Assembly: GCA_011634665.1 (NCBI GenBank)
Contig: WAEK01000006.1
Location: 1,259,001-1,323,000 of the forward strand
Direction: 5' to 3'
Length of the DNA stretch: 64,000 bases
DNA from: Mortierella sp. BCC40632
Taxonomy: Eukaryota; Mortierellomycota; Mortierellomycetes; Mortierellales; Mortierellaceae
Numbering within the stretch: position 1 is the first letter of the stretch; each line of letters begins with the position of its first letter. Under the pieces are notes generated by a model that saw only the letters and a list, made by a program, of their open reading frames with translations, had not been told where the DNA came from and did not search any database. Below, in pieces: positions 47,771-59,484 of this stretch. Both the position numbers and the translations under genes were made by a program.

Positions 47771-48466
47771 AATTCCACATGGAGATGGGAACCCGAATGA
47801 GAAGGAGGAGGGTGCTGAGAGGGTGAGGTCTTCTCAATAATAAACTTGTTTGCCCAATTCTCAGCTACAAAGCTGGGCTAAAGCGGTGTTGAATCTCTAG
47901 TCTCAAAGTTATGAGCAGAATCGAGCCCAAGGCCTATTTGATGTGTATCCATGGTAGAACTTTACAAGAGTTAAAATTGCAGCTATAACCATTTCATTCA
48001 TAACGCTTGTCGAAGCTTGTCTCCTCAAACTCTAAACGACAAACCAACCTCCAGCCTTCTCCAGGTCCGTTTTCCTACATCTAGCTCAACTAGACATTCT
48101 GCCCCTTCGTTACCATAAATTAATTCTACTTGATTCCACGCTGTTTAAGTGACTGAACCACCATCAACAGCATCGGCCCATACCAAAGCTGAGAGTGGAG
48201 TATGGAGTCCCAGAGTGTTGGGTTTGGGGTTATTGATGAATGGCATCATCACCGTAACCTCCGGCGATAAAGGATAGATGGCTCCAGTAGGTGCCACAAC
48301 AATACGCGCGTGTGCTCAATTTCAGCATGGTTGTGCTCCTGTTGAGTCCAAGAACTGGTGCCGGTTCTATTAAAGATGACCAAGGAGACCTTTCCTCCCA
48401 TTTGTGGTCAACATGGCTATTCTCCCTAGACTTTGTCCTAAAAAAAAAAAAAAAAAAAAAAAAAGC

Positions 48467-48918
48467 GAAGCAAGCAAAGTTGTCCCAGGTCAAAGGAGAA
48501 AGAGAGCCCACCAGCAGAGTGCTCCCTATTCTTCAGAGTTCAGACTGTTGTACCAAACGTCCGTTGGAATATGCACGCAGCTGTGGATGGACAGACCTCC
48601 ATGGTCCGAGCATGCCAACGTTCCTCCAGAAAGGTTGAGTTTCCCCATGAAATCTCTGTGTCTGTGGATGGAGAGTCAGTCTCCTGTGGTTCGTCTGGGT
48701 TGGAGTGAGAAGAAGTTCAGCTCATGTAGAGACGACTACTTGCCAATGACTTTCGCGTTCATGACCTCATTTCGCTGCTTGTCCATGGAGCAGAAATGCT
48801 CGACGCGCTCATTCCGATGACAAGAAGCATTGAAAAAGAAAACACGCAGCCTTCTTTGCTGCCATCAGACCCAACGCTGGGTGTCTCCTCTTTGCCAACA
48901 TCAGTCATTGGATCCTGA
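48467..48918 (+). pseudogene. Possible relic coding frame with internal stops
   Basis: One + strand frame reads as plausible protein for about 145 codons (VEFPHEISVSVDGESVSC, then NDFRVHDLISLLVHGAEML and PSLLPSDPTLGVSSLP). It is broken by TGA and TAG near 48700-48730, too close together for a normal intron (about 25 nt). No family recognised. Confidence 0.25.
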
Positions 48919-49396
48919 ATGTGATTGCCAGGCGCACGCCTGATTTCTCTCACAGGGAGCAATACCAGGCCCGAGTGACTCTGGCATTACGCCACCACCT
49001 GTTAGACTCTTTTTTCAGACTCTGATTTTTCTCGTTCTTTCCTTTTCCTTCTTTCTCTTCTCCCACTCTCAGCATCACACACACCCCACACACAAGTGAA
49101 GACCAGAGCATCCAGCATCCAGACAGCAGGACCAACATAGTAAGTAACCTTCTTCCCTACACTTGGCACTCTTCCATCGTCGATACTCTCTTTTTGGCCA
49201 TGGCGCCTTGTCGGCAGAAAACTGCTTCCTGCCTCCCTGATGCCATCGCCACCTCTCTTCACTTTTGCTCACTTTCCCCACCCCGTTTCCTCTACTCTCT
49301 TTCTTCACTCTGATGTGGTGGTGGCCCGAGTTGGGTTGCCACCACTCAGAGTCTTCTTTCTTCTCCTTTTGGGGTTTACTCCCCCGCATCCTCTTT

Positions 49397-49560
49397 TCTC
49401 TTTGGCATTCTTTTACTTGTTAGTACCGCTGAGGTAGATGACACGACTGCAGACGGCGGGACCGGTTGTATGGACGGAGTGGGGAGCAATCCTCGGCACT
49501 GACCTAACGACAAGGGTGTAATCTGTGGGAAGGGATTCTCCTCAGTGAGGCAAAGCAAGT
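49397..49560. repeat. Duplicated segment, copy 1 (about 165 nt)
   Basis: The core 49449-49538 matches 50152-50241 with a single mismatch (T/C); similarity extends more weakly on both sides. It starts GACTGCAGACGGCGGGACCG. No coding role, terminal repeats or RNA family was recognised. Confidence 0.8.
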
Positions 49561-50103
49561 AGAGAATAGTATTATGGAGTTGAGAGGAGAAGATAGCTCG
49601 GGACGCGTCTCGGTCTGGCCAACCGAGTCTCAAGTGGGCATGCGTCTTTCAGCTGACGCTCCAACCGAACCCCCCTTTCACCATTTTCAACAAACACCAC
49701 CTCGACTTGGCTGGGCTGGGGGTTCGTACCAAAGGAGGCCTTGTCCTTCTTTAAAACGGTCCTTTGATGCGGCCAGGCTTGGTAAGTTTAGAATGGTAGA
49801 CTTGAAGGTTGTCTGAGCGACCTGTTGCATTTTTCGTTTTGTTTGTTTGCAGATACTTCTTCTGTGTTTATGATGCCCAACTCACACCTCTCTTCTCTTC
49901 TTCTTTCTTTGATTCTCTTCCCATCTCCTATTTTTCACGCACTCTCTACCCTCCTATTCTCATTCATAGGCTTGCGTCTCCGACTTCAAGTACCTCGATG
50001 GACGAACCCGGCGACAAGAGCTAGGACATCTGTGTCCCAGCCTATCCACTATTCCCTCAACTCCCCACATCCACCCCCACTTTGAGGTTCTTTCCCTTGC
50101 CTC
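49561..50103. other. Spacer between the duplicated segments
   Basis: No supported gene. The second half is C/T-rich (49855-49970) like a promoter/leader. Confidence 0.4.
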
Positions 50104-50263
50104 TACTTCTCTTTGATATCCTTTTACTTGTTGGTTGAGAAGAAGAATCGACTGCAGACGGCGGGACCGGTTGTATGGACGGAGCGGGGAGCAATCCTCG
50201 GCACTGACCTAACGACAAGGGTGTAATCTGCGGAAGAGGATTCTCCTCAATGAGGGAACTCGA
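50104..50263. repeat. Duplicated segment, copy 2
   Basis: Second copy of the element at 49397-49560, same orientation, about 705 nt away. Both copies follow a pyrimidine-rich stretch ending in CTTTTACTTGTT. Confidence 0.8.
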
Positions 50264-52046
50264 GTATTGGGTAGTGCTACAGAGTAAGAAGAGGGTCGTT
50301 GGAGGATGGTGCAGGTCAATATTTGGCCTTTGCAGCCAGACAATGACAGCCTTAAAGTTTGGCAGGCGTCTGTTGGTCTATGGGACTGATGGCCGTAACA
50401 ACAGCTAAACTGGCTCGTTTGGGGTTCTATATTGGCAGTGGGTGCTTTTCTAAGGAGCACAAGAAGCCGAGAAGAACGGGGTGCCTTGGTTTGCGGCCTG
50501 CTCGTGGCGCACCCTGCATAGCCTTGTCTCTTTTTAGCATCGATTAGAGCAGAGACAAGGTGAACTGACGGCAAACCTATTGGCGAAGACTGCAGAGCAG
50601 AGCGCAGAGGTGGATGAGGATCCAAATCACAAAGATCGTTTTGTAGGATCATGGATATACTAGTCAGCTAACATCCTCGAGAGCCTCAATAAAGGTTAGT
50701 GAGTTCAAGCGCATGAATAGATCTCTGGAAACTTTGGAGTCTTGACTATGCAGCTCGATGCATTTTCTTTTTCTTTCATTGGAATATCTAGGCAAAGGCA
50801 GCACAGCCCACCTAGCTGGATCCAGTAATAGAGAGAAAGTATAGAATGTTCTTATACGACACATAGATACCCAGTATCAGAGACTTTGTCCAAATGACCC
50901 CTAATTTCTCCAAGTCCTCCGATAACAACAAAGCTTGTTTTAAAGGGCTTTTTTTTTCAGTTTTTGTGATCTCTTGCATGTATTCAACTTGGAGTCAGCT
51001 CATCCACATGATACAAAGTGTAAATCAGGATTGATATAGCCCCAGTAACAAAAGTAGGAGTGATTCATCACCAGTAATCTGCAATATCAAGGAGCCTCTT
51101 TCACAATGTTGAGCTGAATACAATCACAGCCTCCCACCACTTGAGTATCCAGCCTCAGTGAAGGGTCAAAGATATGAAACAAGAAGCGGGAATGAGTAGA
51201 GAGGAAGCACGACGGGCAGAAAAAAGTCACCAAAAAAGCTTTCTCACACAATACTGGAGTGACTCCGATAATGCAGGAAAGGTTTGTGTGTGTGTGGGGG
51301 GGGGAAGGGGTGGGTGGAGTACAAATCTTTTTTCTAGTAGCTTGTCACTTTGGAAATCTCCGCGACTTGTAGTCGATAGAATCCCTTGTCACAAGCAATC
51401 TAATACCATTTCTTTACCCCCATGCTCGTTTCAGAGATCGCTCGATACCTTTGACTGTCTTTTGTAAAGATTTGGTGACCAGATTTTCTTTTCTGGGCTG
51501 TTGGTGTCCCTTTTGTACCTGACCTAGGATGAACCCAACAGGAGTAACTTGAGCAAACGGCTAAGTGAATCTAAGAGTAGAACGAATCGAACAATGAGAA
51601 CCACAAGTGCCCCGAGTGATGTCTTGTGAGATCCGAGAGAGACGCCATGTAAAGATAGAGGAGGATGAGAGTGTCATCCGACAATCAAACAACATAATCC
51701 AGTGTTGTGTGTTTTTTTTTTTTTTTTTTTTTTGCTCCATTGGTAAAGTAAGGATCTATCAGACCTGATGATGAGACAGACCAATAGTCGCTTTCACGTT
51801 TGAATAGTCAGGGAGCTTTCTTATCTCTATCTTTTCCTTAATGCAGCAATGTGAAAGGTCAATTATCTTGTTTTTATTTTGTAAAATACCCGAGAAGGAT
51901 AGCTGTCAAAGTCCTCGCATAGTTATCGTCGCGGACCTGTTGGACTTCAAATTAGTCTGGATCGTCCTCTATCGCAAGTTCCTCAAGGAGGGGTTGAACG
52001 ACACCAAGCATCTCAGGGTTTCTGCCACTATCAATTGTCATCAGAT
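50264..52046. other. Gene-poor region
   Basis: No convincing coding frame on either strand; G-rich run near 51295-51303 and T21 near 51713. Confidence 0.5.
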
Positions 52047-52972
52047 TCTTCGAGAGTAGACTCACTGTTCTTTGAGGGCATATGAATCTTTAGATTTTCG
52101 CCAGCTTCACTAAATTCTTCAGGATCAAAATTCGTTATCGTGTTCTTCAGAATCGTCATTACCATTCACTCCACCAATACCATTGCCACCCTGCCCTTCA
52201 GGGATACTCTTATCATTTGTTCAACCAACACTCTCATCATAGGTGTGAATGTCCTCCTTCTCCTCGCTGTGACCAGTCCCAGGTTCTTGACCTCCCCTGA
52301 GACGACCAGCGTAACCGTGAGTGTTCTCACTGAGCACACTGCCAACCTCATCGCCACGCTTGTTCTTTTGATGTCCAGTATTCTCGCGACCGGTGGGGGG
52401 TTTACCTTCATGAAGATGCGTTATGGGGACAGCGAGTAGAGCATATGGTTGAGTTCGATGGTCGGAGTCTGGGAGGGCTCTGACATTTGTAGTCAACTTT
52501 TTCGGATCAGGGTCTTTGTTACTGGTTGTAACGATTTTCGCTTTTCTTTTTTTTTTTTTTTTTTTTTTTTTTAGGAGATGGGGAGGGTCGTGGTGTAATG
52601 ACTAATGCATCGAGCGACGCACTGGTCAAAGTTTTTTTTTCACAATCCACTCCGTTGAGCATACAAAACTCCAGATCAGCGATGCATTCCTCAGAACATC
52701 GAATCTCTGATACTACTATTCAGATTTTTTGGGGGGGAAGAGGAGTCAAAGTATAGAAATCTTTGAGCCGGATGATCCAGAAGGTTGGGTAGAACGAACG
52801 ACCATGTATGCCAGCAGCCTTGAAGGGAAATTAAGTAGGGGAGAGGGAAGGATTAACAAGAGTGAACAGAGAAGGAGAGAGGCATACGATCTAGAGAAAG
52901 AGGAGCTGCATGAGAGAGAGAGAGAGAGACCAAAGAGACCGAGAGAACGAGTGAGAGAACAATGTTGCGCAT
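52047..52972 (-). pseudogene. Frameshifted paralogue of the secreted repeat protein at 54029-56499
   Basis: On the - strand the ATG at 52970-52972 opens a signal peptide (MRNIVLSLVLSVSLVSLSLS) with a GTATGC donor after LD. As in the intact gene, the next exon begins VSEIRCSEECIADLE near 52721. An A9 run near 52625 then shifts the frame: the following VARCISHYTTTLPIS lies in another frame. A stop and an A-tract (52543-52572) follow TLPIS. Downstream hydrophilic stretches (52047-52490) sit in shifting frames and may be remnants of a tail. No intact product is possible. Confidence 0.75.
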
Positions 52973-53359
52973 GGTGAACGAAGGGACGCTTTGGCAAAAA
53001 AAAAAGATGAAGATGAAGATGAAAGATGAAAGAGGGAGCAAGGAGAGGAGAGGAGGGGGTGAAGTATGTAGATGAAAGTGGTTGGTGAATGGGACGGCCT
53101 AGGGGGAGTGGAAGGAAGGACAAACCAAGCAAAGTGGAAACTCTTGAAGAAAAAGTTTTGTTTTGATAATTAGCTTTGCTGAGTCCTTGTACCCCGTTTC
53201 TACTCTCTGGAGATGGAGACCATGCACCAATTGCTGTGTTCATCCCCGTTTTCCCGTTTTCTGGGCGCTGTCACACAAGCGGAGTAATTTTCGACGAGAG
53301 CATATTCTCCAGTCTAATCGAGTGCCTGATTTTTTTTTTTTTTTTTTTTGTTTTGGCTT

Positions 53360-53405
<46 letters not shown>

Positions 53406-54028
53406 CAGGAGAATGTGGAGGCATCAAGGCCATAGACACCTACGACACCGCCATCTGTTACCAGTGCTGGGGCCAGTTGACCAGACAGCGCCATAGTCTG
53501 GTAAAGTAAACAATCCCTTCCTTCCAATTCCCTTCTTTTTCTGTCCTCATATCGGAGAAGCACAACAGTGGTGGCACAAACAAGAATATTCGGGGGTTAT
53601 TGGCTCTCCCGATAGTGAAACTCGATAAAAGGAACTTGCCACACAAGGATGAGAGCATCGGTTTATGGCCATCTCACATTTTACATTCAGCGCCCTCATT
53701 TGAGTCGAGAAGTGTTAGAAGGTGGTGGAGGTGAACCTACTGTTACCATGTTCACCACCCTTGAGAATGGCAAACTCGGGTCAGTCTCGTAGACTTTTAC
53801 AAAAAACACGAAAGAAGAGAGATCCATTTTTTATTTTTTTATTAAAAAGCACCAATGCTTGATAATATCTAGAGGGACCGTCGTTAAAGTTTTCATTATC
53901 ACCCCTGCCAATCCGTGGGATTTCGTAGTGGTCAGGATTGTCTTCATTCAGGCTTCTCGAGGAGCGATTAAACGATTCCAAGCCCCTCAGACCAACAACT
54001 AGTCCGTTTCCTCAATCCCACAGGTCCT
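52973..54028. other. Duplicated upstream flank and spacer
   Basis: 53040-53600 is similar in order and sequence to 56520-57320, the upstream flank of the intact gene (shared GCCAATTGCTGTGT-like and GACACCGCC...ACCAGTGCTGGG elements), so the duplication included the promoter. (GA)n at about 53365-53404. 53600-54028 holds no gene. Confidence 0.65.
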
Positions 54029-56499
54029 CTAGTTGTTCGTGGTGGGACGTCTGGCCTTGCCACCGTCTTCAGGACCATTACCAGGATCGCCAAGTCCACC
54101 ACTGGATCCTGGGGGATTCCTTGTAGGCTGCTGGACAGCTCCAGTGCTAGGGTCGTCACCGGGATTCTTTGCAGGAGGTTGTTGGGCCTTTCCTGTGGGT
54201 GGCTTTGGGGTTACAGGCTCCTGGACTTCAGGCTTCTTTGTAGGAGGCTGCTGGGCCTTTCCTGTGGGCGGTTGTGGGGTTACAGGCTCCTGGACTTCAG
54301 GCTTCTTTGTAGGAGGCTGCTGAGCCTTTCCTGTGGGTGGCTGTGGGGTTACAGGCTCCTGGACTTCAGGATTCTTTGTAGGAGGCTGCTGGGCCTTTCC
54401 TGTGGGTACAGGCTCCTGGGCCTTTCCTGGAGGAACCTGTGTGGTTACAGGCTCCTGGGCCTTTCCTGGGGGAACCTGTGTGGTTACAGGCTGCTTGATG
54501 CCATAAGTCTTCGTAGGAGGCTCCTCGATGGGACTAGCAGGAGGCTCAGGAACCTTTGGGGGAACCTGTGTGGTTGCAGGCTCCTGGGCCTTTCCTGGGG
54601 GAACCTGTGTGGTTACAGGCTGCTTGACGCCATAAGTCTTCGTAGGAGGCTCCTCGATGGGACTAGCAGGAGGCTCAGGAACCATTGGGGGAACTTGCGT
54701 GGTTACAGGCTCCTGGGCCTTTCCTGGGGGAACTTGTGTGGTTACAGGCTGCTTGACGCCATAAGTCTTCGTAGGAGGCTCCTCGATGGGACTAGCAGGA
54801 GGCTCAGGAACCTTTGGGGGAACTTGCGTGGTTACAGGCTCCTGGGCCTTTCCTGGGGGAACTTGTGTGGTTACAGGCTGCTTGACGCCATAAGTCTTCG
54901 TAGGAGGCTCCTCGATGGGACTAGCAGGAGGCTCAGGAACCTTTGGGGGAACTTGCGTGGTTACAGGCTCCTGGGCCTTTCCTGGGGGAACCTGTGTGGT
55001 TACAGGCTCCTGGACAGGGTTTTCTGCAGGAGGCTGTTGAGCGCCGCCAGTCCTTGTAGGAGGCTCCTGGACAGGGCTTTCTGCAGGAGGCTGTTGGACA
55101 GCACCAGTCCTTGTTGGAGGCTCCTGAACCTTTGGAGGAACCTGTGTGGTTACAGGCTCCTGGACAGGGTTTTCTGCAGGAGGCTGTTGAGCGCCGCCAG
55201 TCCTTGTAGGAGGCTCCTGGACAGGGCTTTCTGCAGGAGGCTGTTGGACAGCACCAGTCCTTGTTGGAGGCTCCTGAACCTTTGGAGGAACCTGTGTGGT
55301 TATAGGCTGCTGGACGCCACTAGTCTTTGTAGGAGGCTCCAGGACTATGTAAGGAGGGTTCTCTACAGGCTGCAAGGGATCTCCTGGGCCAAGACTGCTG
55401 CTGGGATCTTCCTCTTTCTCCTCATCCTTTTCCCTTTCCTCCTCTTCCTCTTTCTTTTTCTTTTCCTCTTCCTCTTCCTCCTCCTTTTTCCTTTTCTCTT
55501 CCTCTTCCTCTTCCTTTTGCTTTTTTAAGTCCTCATCCTTATCCTCATCCTCTTCCTCATCCTCTTCCTCTCCTGCTTTCTTTTTCTCGTCTTCCTCGCC
55601 ACCTGCGCCCTGGCCACCAGGACGCTGCGCCTGGGATGCGCCTGATCCTGCAGTGGGAGCGCCAGGTGTGGCAGGGGTTGCACCCGACCCTGCACTGGGA
55701 GCGCCAGGTGTGGCAGGGGTTGCACCCGACCCTGCACTGGGAGCGCCAGGTGTGGCAGGGGTTGCACCCGATCCTGCACTGGGAGCGCCAGGTGTGGCAG
55801 GGGTTGCGCCCGATCCTGCACTGGGAGAGCCAGGTGTAACCTGTTCTGAAGATGGAGGATTTGTTGAATGTTGCGCCTGGGTTGCGCCCTTTTGCTGACT
55901 ACTCTCGTTGTCTTCGTTGTCCCCATCCTCCCCATCGTCGCCATCGTCACCATCATCGCCATCATCGCCATCGTCACCATCGTCACCATCGTCACCATCG
56001 TCACCAGCGGGGGGCTCACCTCCGCCGAGTGTCTTTCTGGCATCATCAGGTTCGGTTGGATCTTGAGGGTCAGATTCAGCTGGGGCGAGGCTGCTTTTGC
56101 TTGCTGCTCCGGCACCGCCGGTTTGGGAAATAGGGAGGGTCGAGGAATCATGGCCAATGCACAAAGCGATGCACGGTTCATAGATTTCTTGACAACCTCC
56201 ACTGTTGTTCAGAAAACACTCTTCCAAGTCAGCGTTGCAACTCTCAGAACATCGGATCTCTGATACAACTATTTAAGTGTTTAGGAGAAAGAGAGTAGAA
56301 GTATAGAGATCTACTGAGGTGAGTCGGATATTCCAGATTGTTGAGACAGAGCGAACGGTCCATGTACACCAGCAGCTTTTTTGGGGGATTGAATAAGAGG
56401 AGAGAAGGAGAGAGACATACAATCTGGGGAAACAGGGGCTGCTCGAGAGAGTGTGACCAAAGCGACCGAGAGAGCAAGCGAGAGAATGATGACACGCAT
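54029..56499 (-). CDS. Secreted protein: CX3C cysteine head plus long Pro/Thr/Gln repeat stalk
   Basis: Complement of exons 56421-56499 and 54029-56268 (phase 1; classic GTATGT donor, AAATAG acceptor) encodes 772 residues. The signal peptide is MRVIILSLALSVALVTLSRA. A six-cysteine head follows (C-x3-C-x6-C-x7-C-x6-C-x3-C, starting RCSESC and ending CIALC). Then come GDD repeats, five 14-residue Gly/Ala/Ser/Pro units (GAPSAGSGATPATP), a Glu/Lys-rich charged segment, and a long stalk of Pro-rich 43- and 50-residue repeats (PVTTQVPPGKAQEP, PPTRTG, PTGKAQQPPTK). The end is Gly/Pro-rich with no membrane helix or GPI-type tail. This suggests a cell-wall or secreted stalk displaying a small disulphide head; ligand unknown. 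A dead paralogue lies downstream at 52047-52972. Confidence 0.85.
54489..55304 (-). repeat. Coding tandem repeats, 129-nt x 4 and 150-nt x 2
   Basis: CCATAAG landmarks at 54501, 54630, 54759 and 54888 are exactly 129 nt apart (43 residues). A second unit recurs at 54998 and 55148, 150 nt apart (50 residues). Copies are nearly identical and all periods are multiples of three. Confidence 0.9.
55648..55840 (-). repeat. Coding tandem repeat, 42-nt unit, about five copies
   Basis: Unit encodes GAPSAGSGATPATP; CCTGCACTGGG landmarks recur every 42 nt (about 55689, 55731, 55773, 55815). Confidence 0.9.
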
Positions 56500-57568
56500 G
56501 GCGAACAAAAGGACGCTTTAAAGTAAAAAAGAAGGGAAGGGTCTTGTCGTCGTATGAGTGAGGCGTGATAAAAGTAAGGGCGTGTAAAAGAAAGATAAAA
56601 AAAAGGAGCGAGGTGAGAGGAGGTGGTAGAGGAGGTGGAGGAGGTGGAGGTGGTGGAGGTGGTGGAGGTGGTGGAGGAAGAGGAGGAAAGACGGCGGAAG
56701 AAGGAGAGGAGGAGGAGGAGGAGGAGAAGAGGAGGAGGAGGAGGAGTGAAGTGGATGAAAGTGGATGGTGAATGGGATGTATGGGGAGAGAGAGAGTGAG
56801 AGAGAGAGGAAAGAAGAACAAGCCAAACAGAGTGAAAACTCTTGGAGCACAGTTTTATTTTAATTAGCTCCGCTGTGTCCTTGTATCCATCCCGCACCTC
56901 ATCTCTGTGCACTCTTGTTGACTGTTGTACAATCCAGGCTCTCTTGGGACACAAGCCATGTCGCCAATTGCTGTGTGCTCTTCCTTCCGCCTGTTTTCTG
57001 CCCTGCCACACGGGAGGAGCACTGTAGACAATTATCGAAGATTATCTTTTCTAACCGAGCATCGGGTACCTGAAATTCCTTTTTTTTTTATGGGCGAAGC
57101 ACGCAACTGATGAAAAAGAGGCGGTGGTGGTGGTGGTGGAATCAAGTCCATAGACTCAAACGACACCGCCGTTTGATACCAGTGCTGGGACTTGACCAGT
57201 CCACCAAGCAAGCTTATTTTTTTTTTTTCAATTCTCAAGCAGAGCCAACGCCCCCTCCCTCTCCCCCTCATGTTGAAGAAACACAGCAGTGGTGGTACGA
57301 ATGTTATTAGCTGCCGAATCACTCCTTACACACGCATACACTCACTCACTCTCCCAGTCAGAGAATGAGCTTACGTGTCGTGGTTTGAACATCGCATTGC
57401 ACGTGCAGCATCCTCGCAAGAGAGAGAGAAAGTTTTCTCTAAATCATAGCCATGTTCACGTAGGAATCGTTATTTCCTCACAAGATCCACAGGCCAATCT
57501 CGTAGACTTGTACAAAAAAAAAAAAAAAAAAAAAAAAGAAAGAGAGAAAGAAAGAGAGAAAGAAAGAG

Positions 57569-57615
<47 letters not shown>

Positions 57616-57769
57616 GGCTCTTTTTGCCGCCACAGCAAGCAACTGCACTGGGTTCGGAAAGGGTTTATATCATGACTTTGGAAAGATGGTTACTGGATTG
57701 GGAGTGGTAGAAGAGTCTAGAGAAAGAAAGAGATCCGGAAAGAAAAGCCAGCGAAATAGCATTCGCTAT
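56500..57769. other. Upstream flank of the secreted repeat protein, then spacer
   Basis: Purine-rich GGAGGT repeats (56620-56750; CT-rich on the - strand, as in a promoter), then the segment duplicated at 53040-53600. Next come an A tract near 57512-57536 and AAAG/GAGA repeats to 57616. Translated repeats only; no gene supported. Confidence 0.6.
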
Positions 57770-58521
57770 TTACTCGTACTTGTGGGCAATGTCCTTCCAT
57801 TGGCGCTAAAGAGAGAGAGAGAATGAGAGAAAAATAGAGATAGTCCAGATATAGTCAGTATCAGGGACTCTTAATATACATGCTAGTATAGTCAACAAAA
57901 TGGAGACGCGTCGATACGCCAATAGTAGCTTGCGATATTCTCTAGCAAGAAGCACTAGAGTGGACAAAAAAAAAGAAAAAGAAAAAAAAAAGGGATATTC
58001 CAACGGTCCTCATAAAAAAAATGTCCCTAGTCTCTCCATTGTCGAATGCGATTCGTGATAGTTGAAGTTAATCTGGACGCGTAGAAAGCCTAGGAGTGTT
58101 GATCCAATGATGGTGGCGTGCTTCAGGTTCCTTGTCTCCATGTCCAATAAAAGATTGATAAAACGTTCCCTTCCACTCAGCCTCTTGTAGTCGGTCTGCT
58201 CCAATAGGGTGTGGCTCTAGCGCACCCGCCGCGTTGAGGAGGACAAGAGAGCGAGCGCGACTAAACTTGAAAGAAATGACGCCAAAGAAAAGGAGAAAAA
58301 AAGAAAAAAAAAAAGAAGACTGAAGTTGCCATGTTCATGCTACTTACGCCCTTGTTAATGTTGTCCCAGATGCGGTCAGAGACAGAGTCAAAGACCATCT
58401 CGGCAGCAAAAGCCGAAACAAAGATGGTGGTCAAGAAAATCGAGTTGCGCTTGACGATGGTGTTGTAACCGAGGCGCGCGAAGCGGTTAGCGCTGGAACC
58501 GTTGTTGGACTTGACAGGCAT
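57770..58521 (-). CDS. QCR9: Cytochrome bc1 complex subunit 9
   Basis: Complement of exons 58348-58521 and 57770-57805 (phase 0; donor GTAAGT, acceptor TTTAG) gives 69 residues, normal for this tiny family. QCR9 is a single-helix subunit of respiratory complex III in the inner mitochondrial membrane, next to the Rieske protein and cytochrome c1. Evidence: YNTIVKRNSIFLTTIFVSAF membrane segment, the ERAFD-like AEMVFDSVSDRIWDNINKG, and the terminal RQWKDIAHKYE encoded by the 36-nt second exon. Without that exon the frame runs into intron DNA. The intron is 542 nt, long for this locus. It lies divergent from RPS21, 401 nt apart. Confidence 0.93.
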
Positions 58522-58737
58522 GATGATCTTTGTTGCAAGAGTGCTGAAGGAGGAGAAGGAGAAGGGAGACTGTGATGCGGAAGGACGGAACGATCAGCCC
58601 AATCCATGTGTTGCCGATGAAAAAAGTTCGGAATCGGTCCCCGAAATTTCGATCCATTCGTCACCGGAACTAGATAGATCGTAAATGCAACACTGCAAAA
58701 AATTTTCCTGTTTGAGGCCCTGAACTTCTGATTTATT

Positions 58738-58770
<33 letters not shown>

Positions 58771-58922
58771 CAGTGTGTGTGAGAGAGACAGAAACACAGA
58801 GGATATATTCTCTCGTAGAGTAGGCAGAGTGTTGGTTTCCTCCTCTACTCTTGCTTCAAAGAACCCCTGCGCATATAGGAAGAAGATCTCTTTCGAACGC
58901 ACAAATCAAAAAGACATCAGAA
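58522..58922. promoter_or_regulatory. Shared divergent promoter, QCR9 / RPS21
   Basis: 401 nt between the two start codons, transcribed outwards in both directions. It contains (GA)n at about 58739-58770, which reads as polypyrimidine toward QCR9. No clear TATA box on either side. Co-regulation of ribosomal and respiratory genes is plausible but inferred. Confidence 0.6.
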
Positions 58923-59451
58923 ATGGAAACTCCTCAGATTACCCTCGAGACTTATGTCCCCCGCAAGTGGTACGAGTCCATTCTTCATCCCTGTCCATTT
59001 TCACTCTCTCCATGGCTCAGACCAGTGGAAAAGCAAGAAAAAAGAGTCTTGGAAGAATCTGGATGGATCTGTTCCTCCACCCCACGATCATATGGTCTTT
59101 TTTTCTCTTTTCGATCACTTGCTTCTTTGTCATCAAGAGCAACTCGCTTCCACCAGCTGCTCTTCCATCACTGGGACAGCATGGCTTGCAGGATTAATAC
59201 AATAATATTGGATCGACTGTTGACTTTTTGGGAGTTCCTATGAAGGATTTTTTTTTCCGTCTGATATTAACAGACTAGAAAAAGACTTTTAGGACATTCA
59301 GCCCATCACCATACAACACTCTGGAAGCAAGCCTCAGTGCCTTTGGCTCGCTTCCATTTTTTTTTTTTTTTCTCAAAAAAAAAAAAAAATACTCGGCTTC
59401 TTTGACTAATTCTCCTGTTGCTTTTGATATTACCTTTCCTTTTGATGGCAC

Positions 59452-59484
<33 letters not shown>

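Larger units (their letters stand above)
46314..49396. other. Gene-poor region with relic coding frames
   Basis: QTRT2 promoter, then DNA without an intact gene. Two stretches look like decayed coding sequence and are listed separately (46951-47770 on - and 48467-48918 on +). T25 near 46582 and A26 near 48439. Confidence 0.45.

Noticed and set aside
54179..55528. 449-codon + strand ORF made of repeats
   Set aside because: It is the antisense shadow of the tandem-repeat stalk of the secreted protein on the - strand, which has a signal-peptide exon, proper splice sites and a dead paralogue.
56565..56771. Gly/Glu-rich + strand ORF
   Set aside because: Translation of GGAGGT/GGA repeats that form the polypyrimidine promoter strand of the - strand gene.
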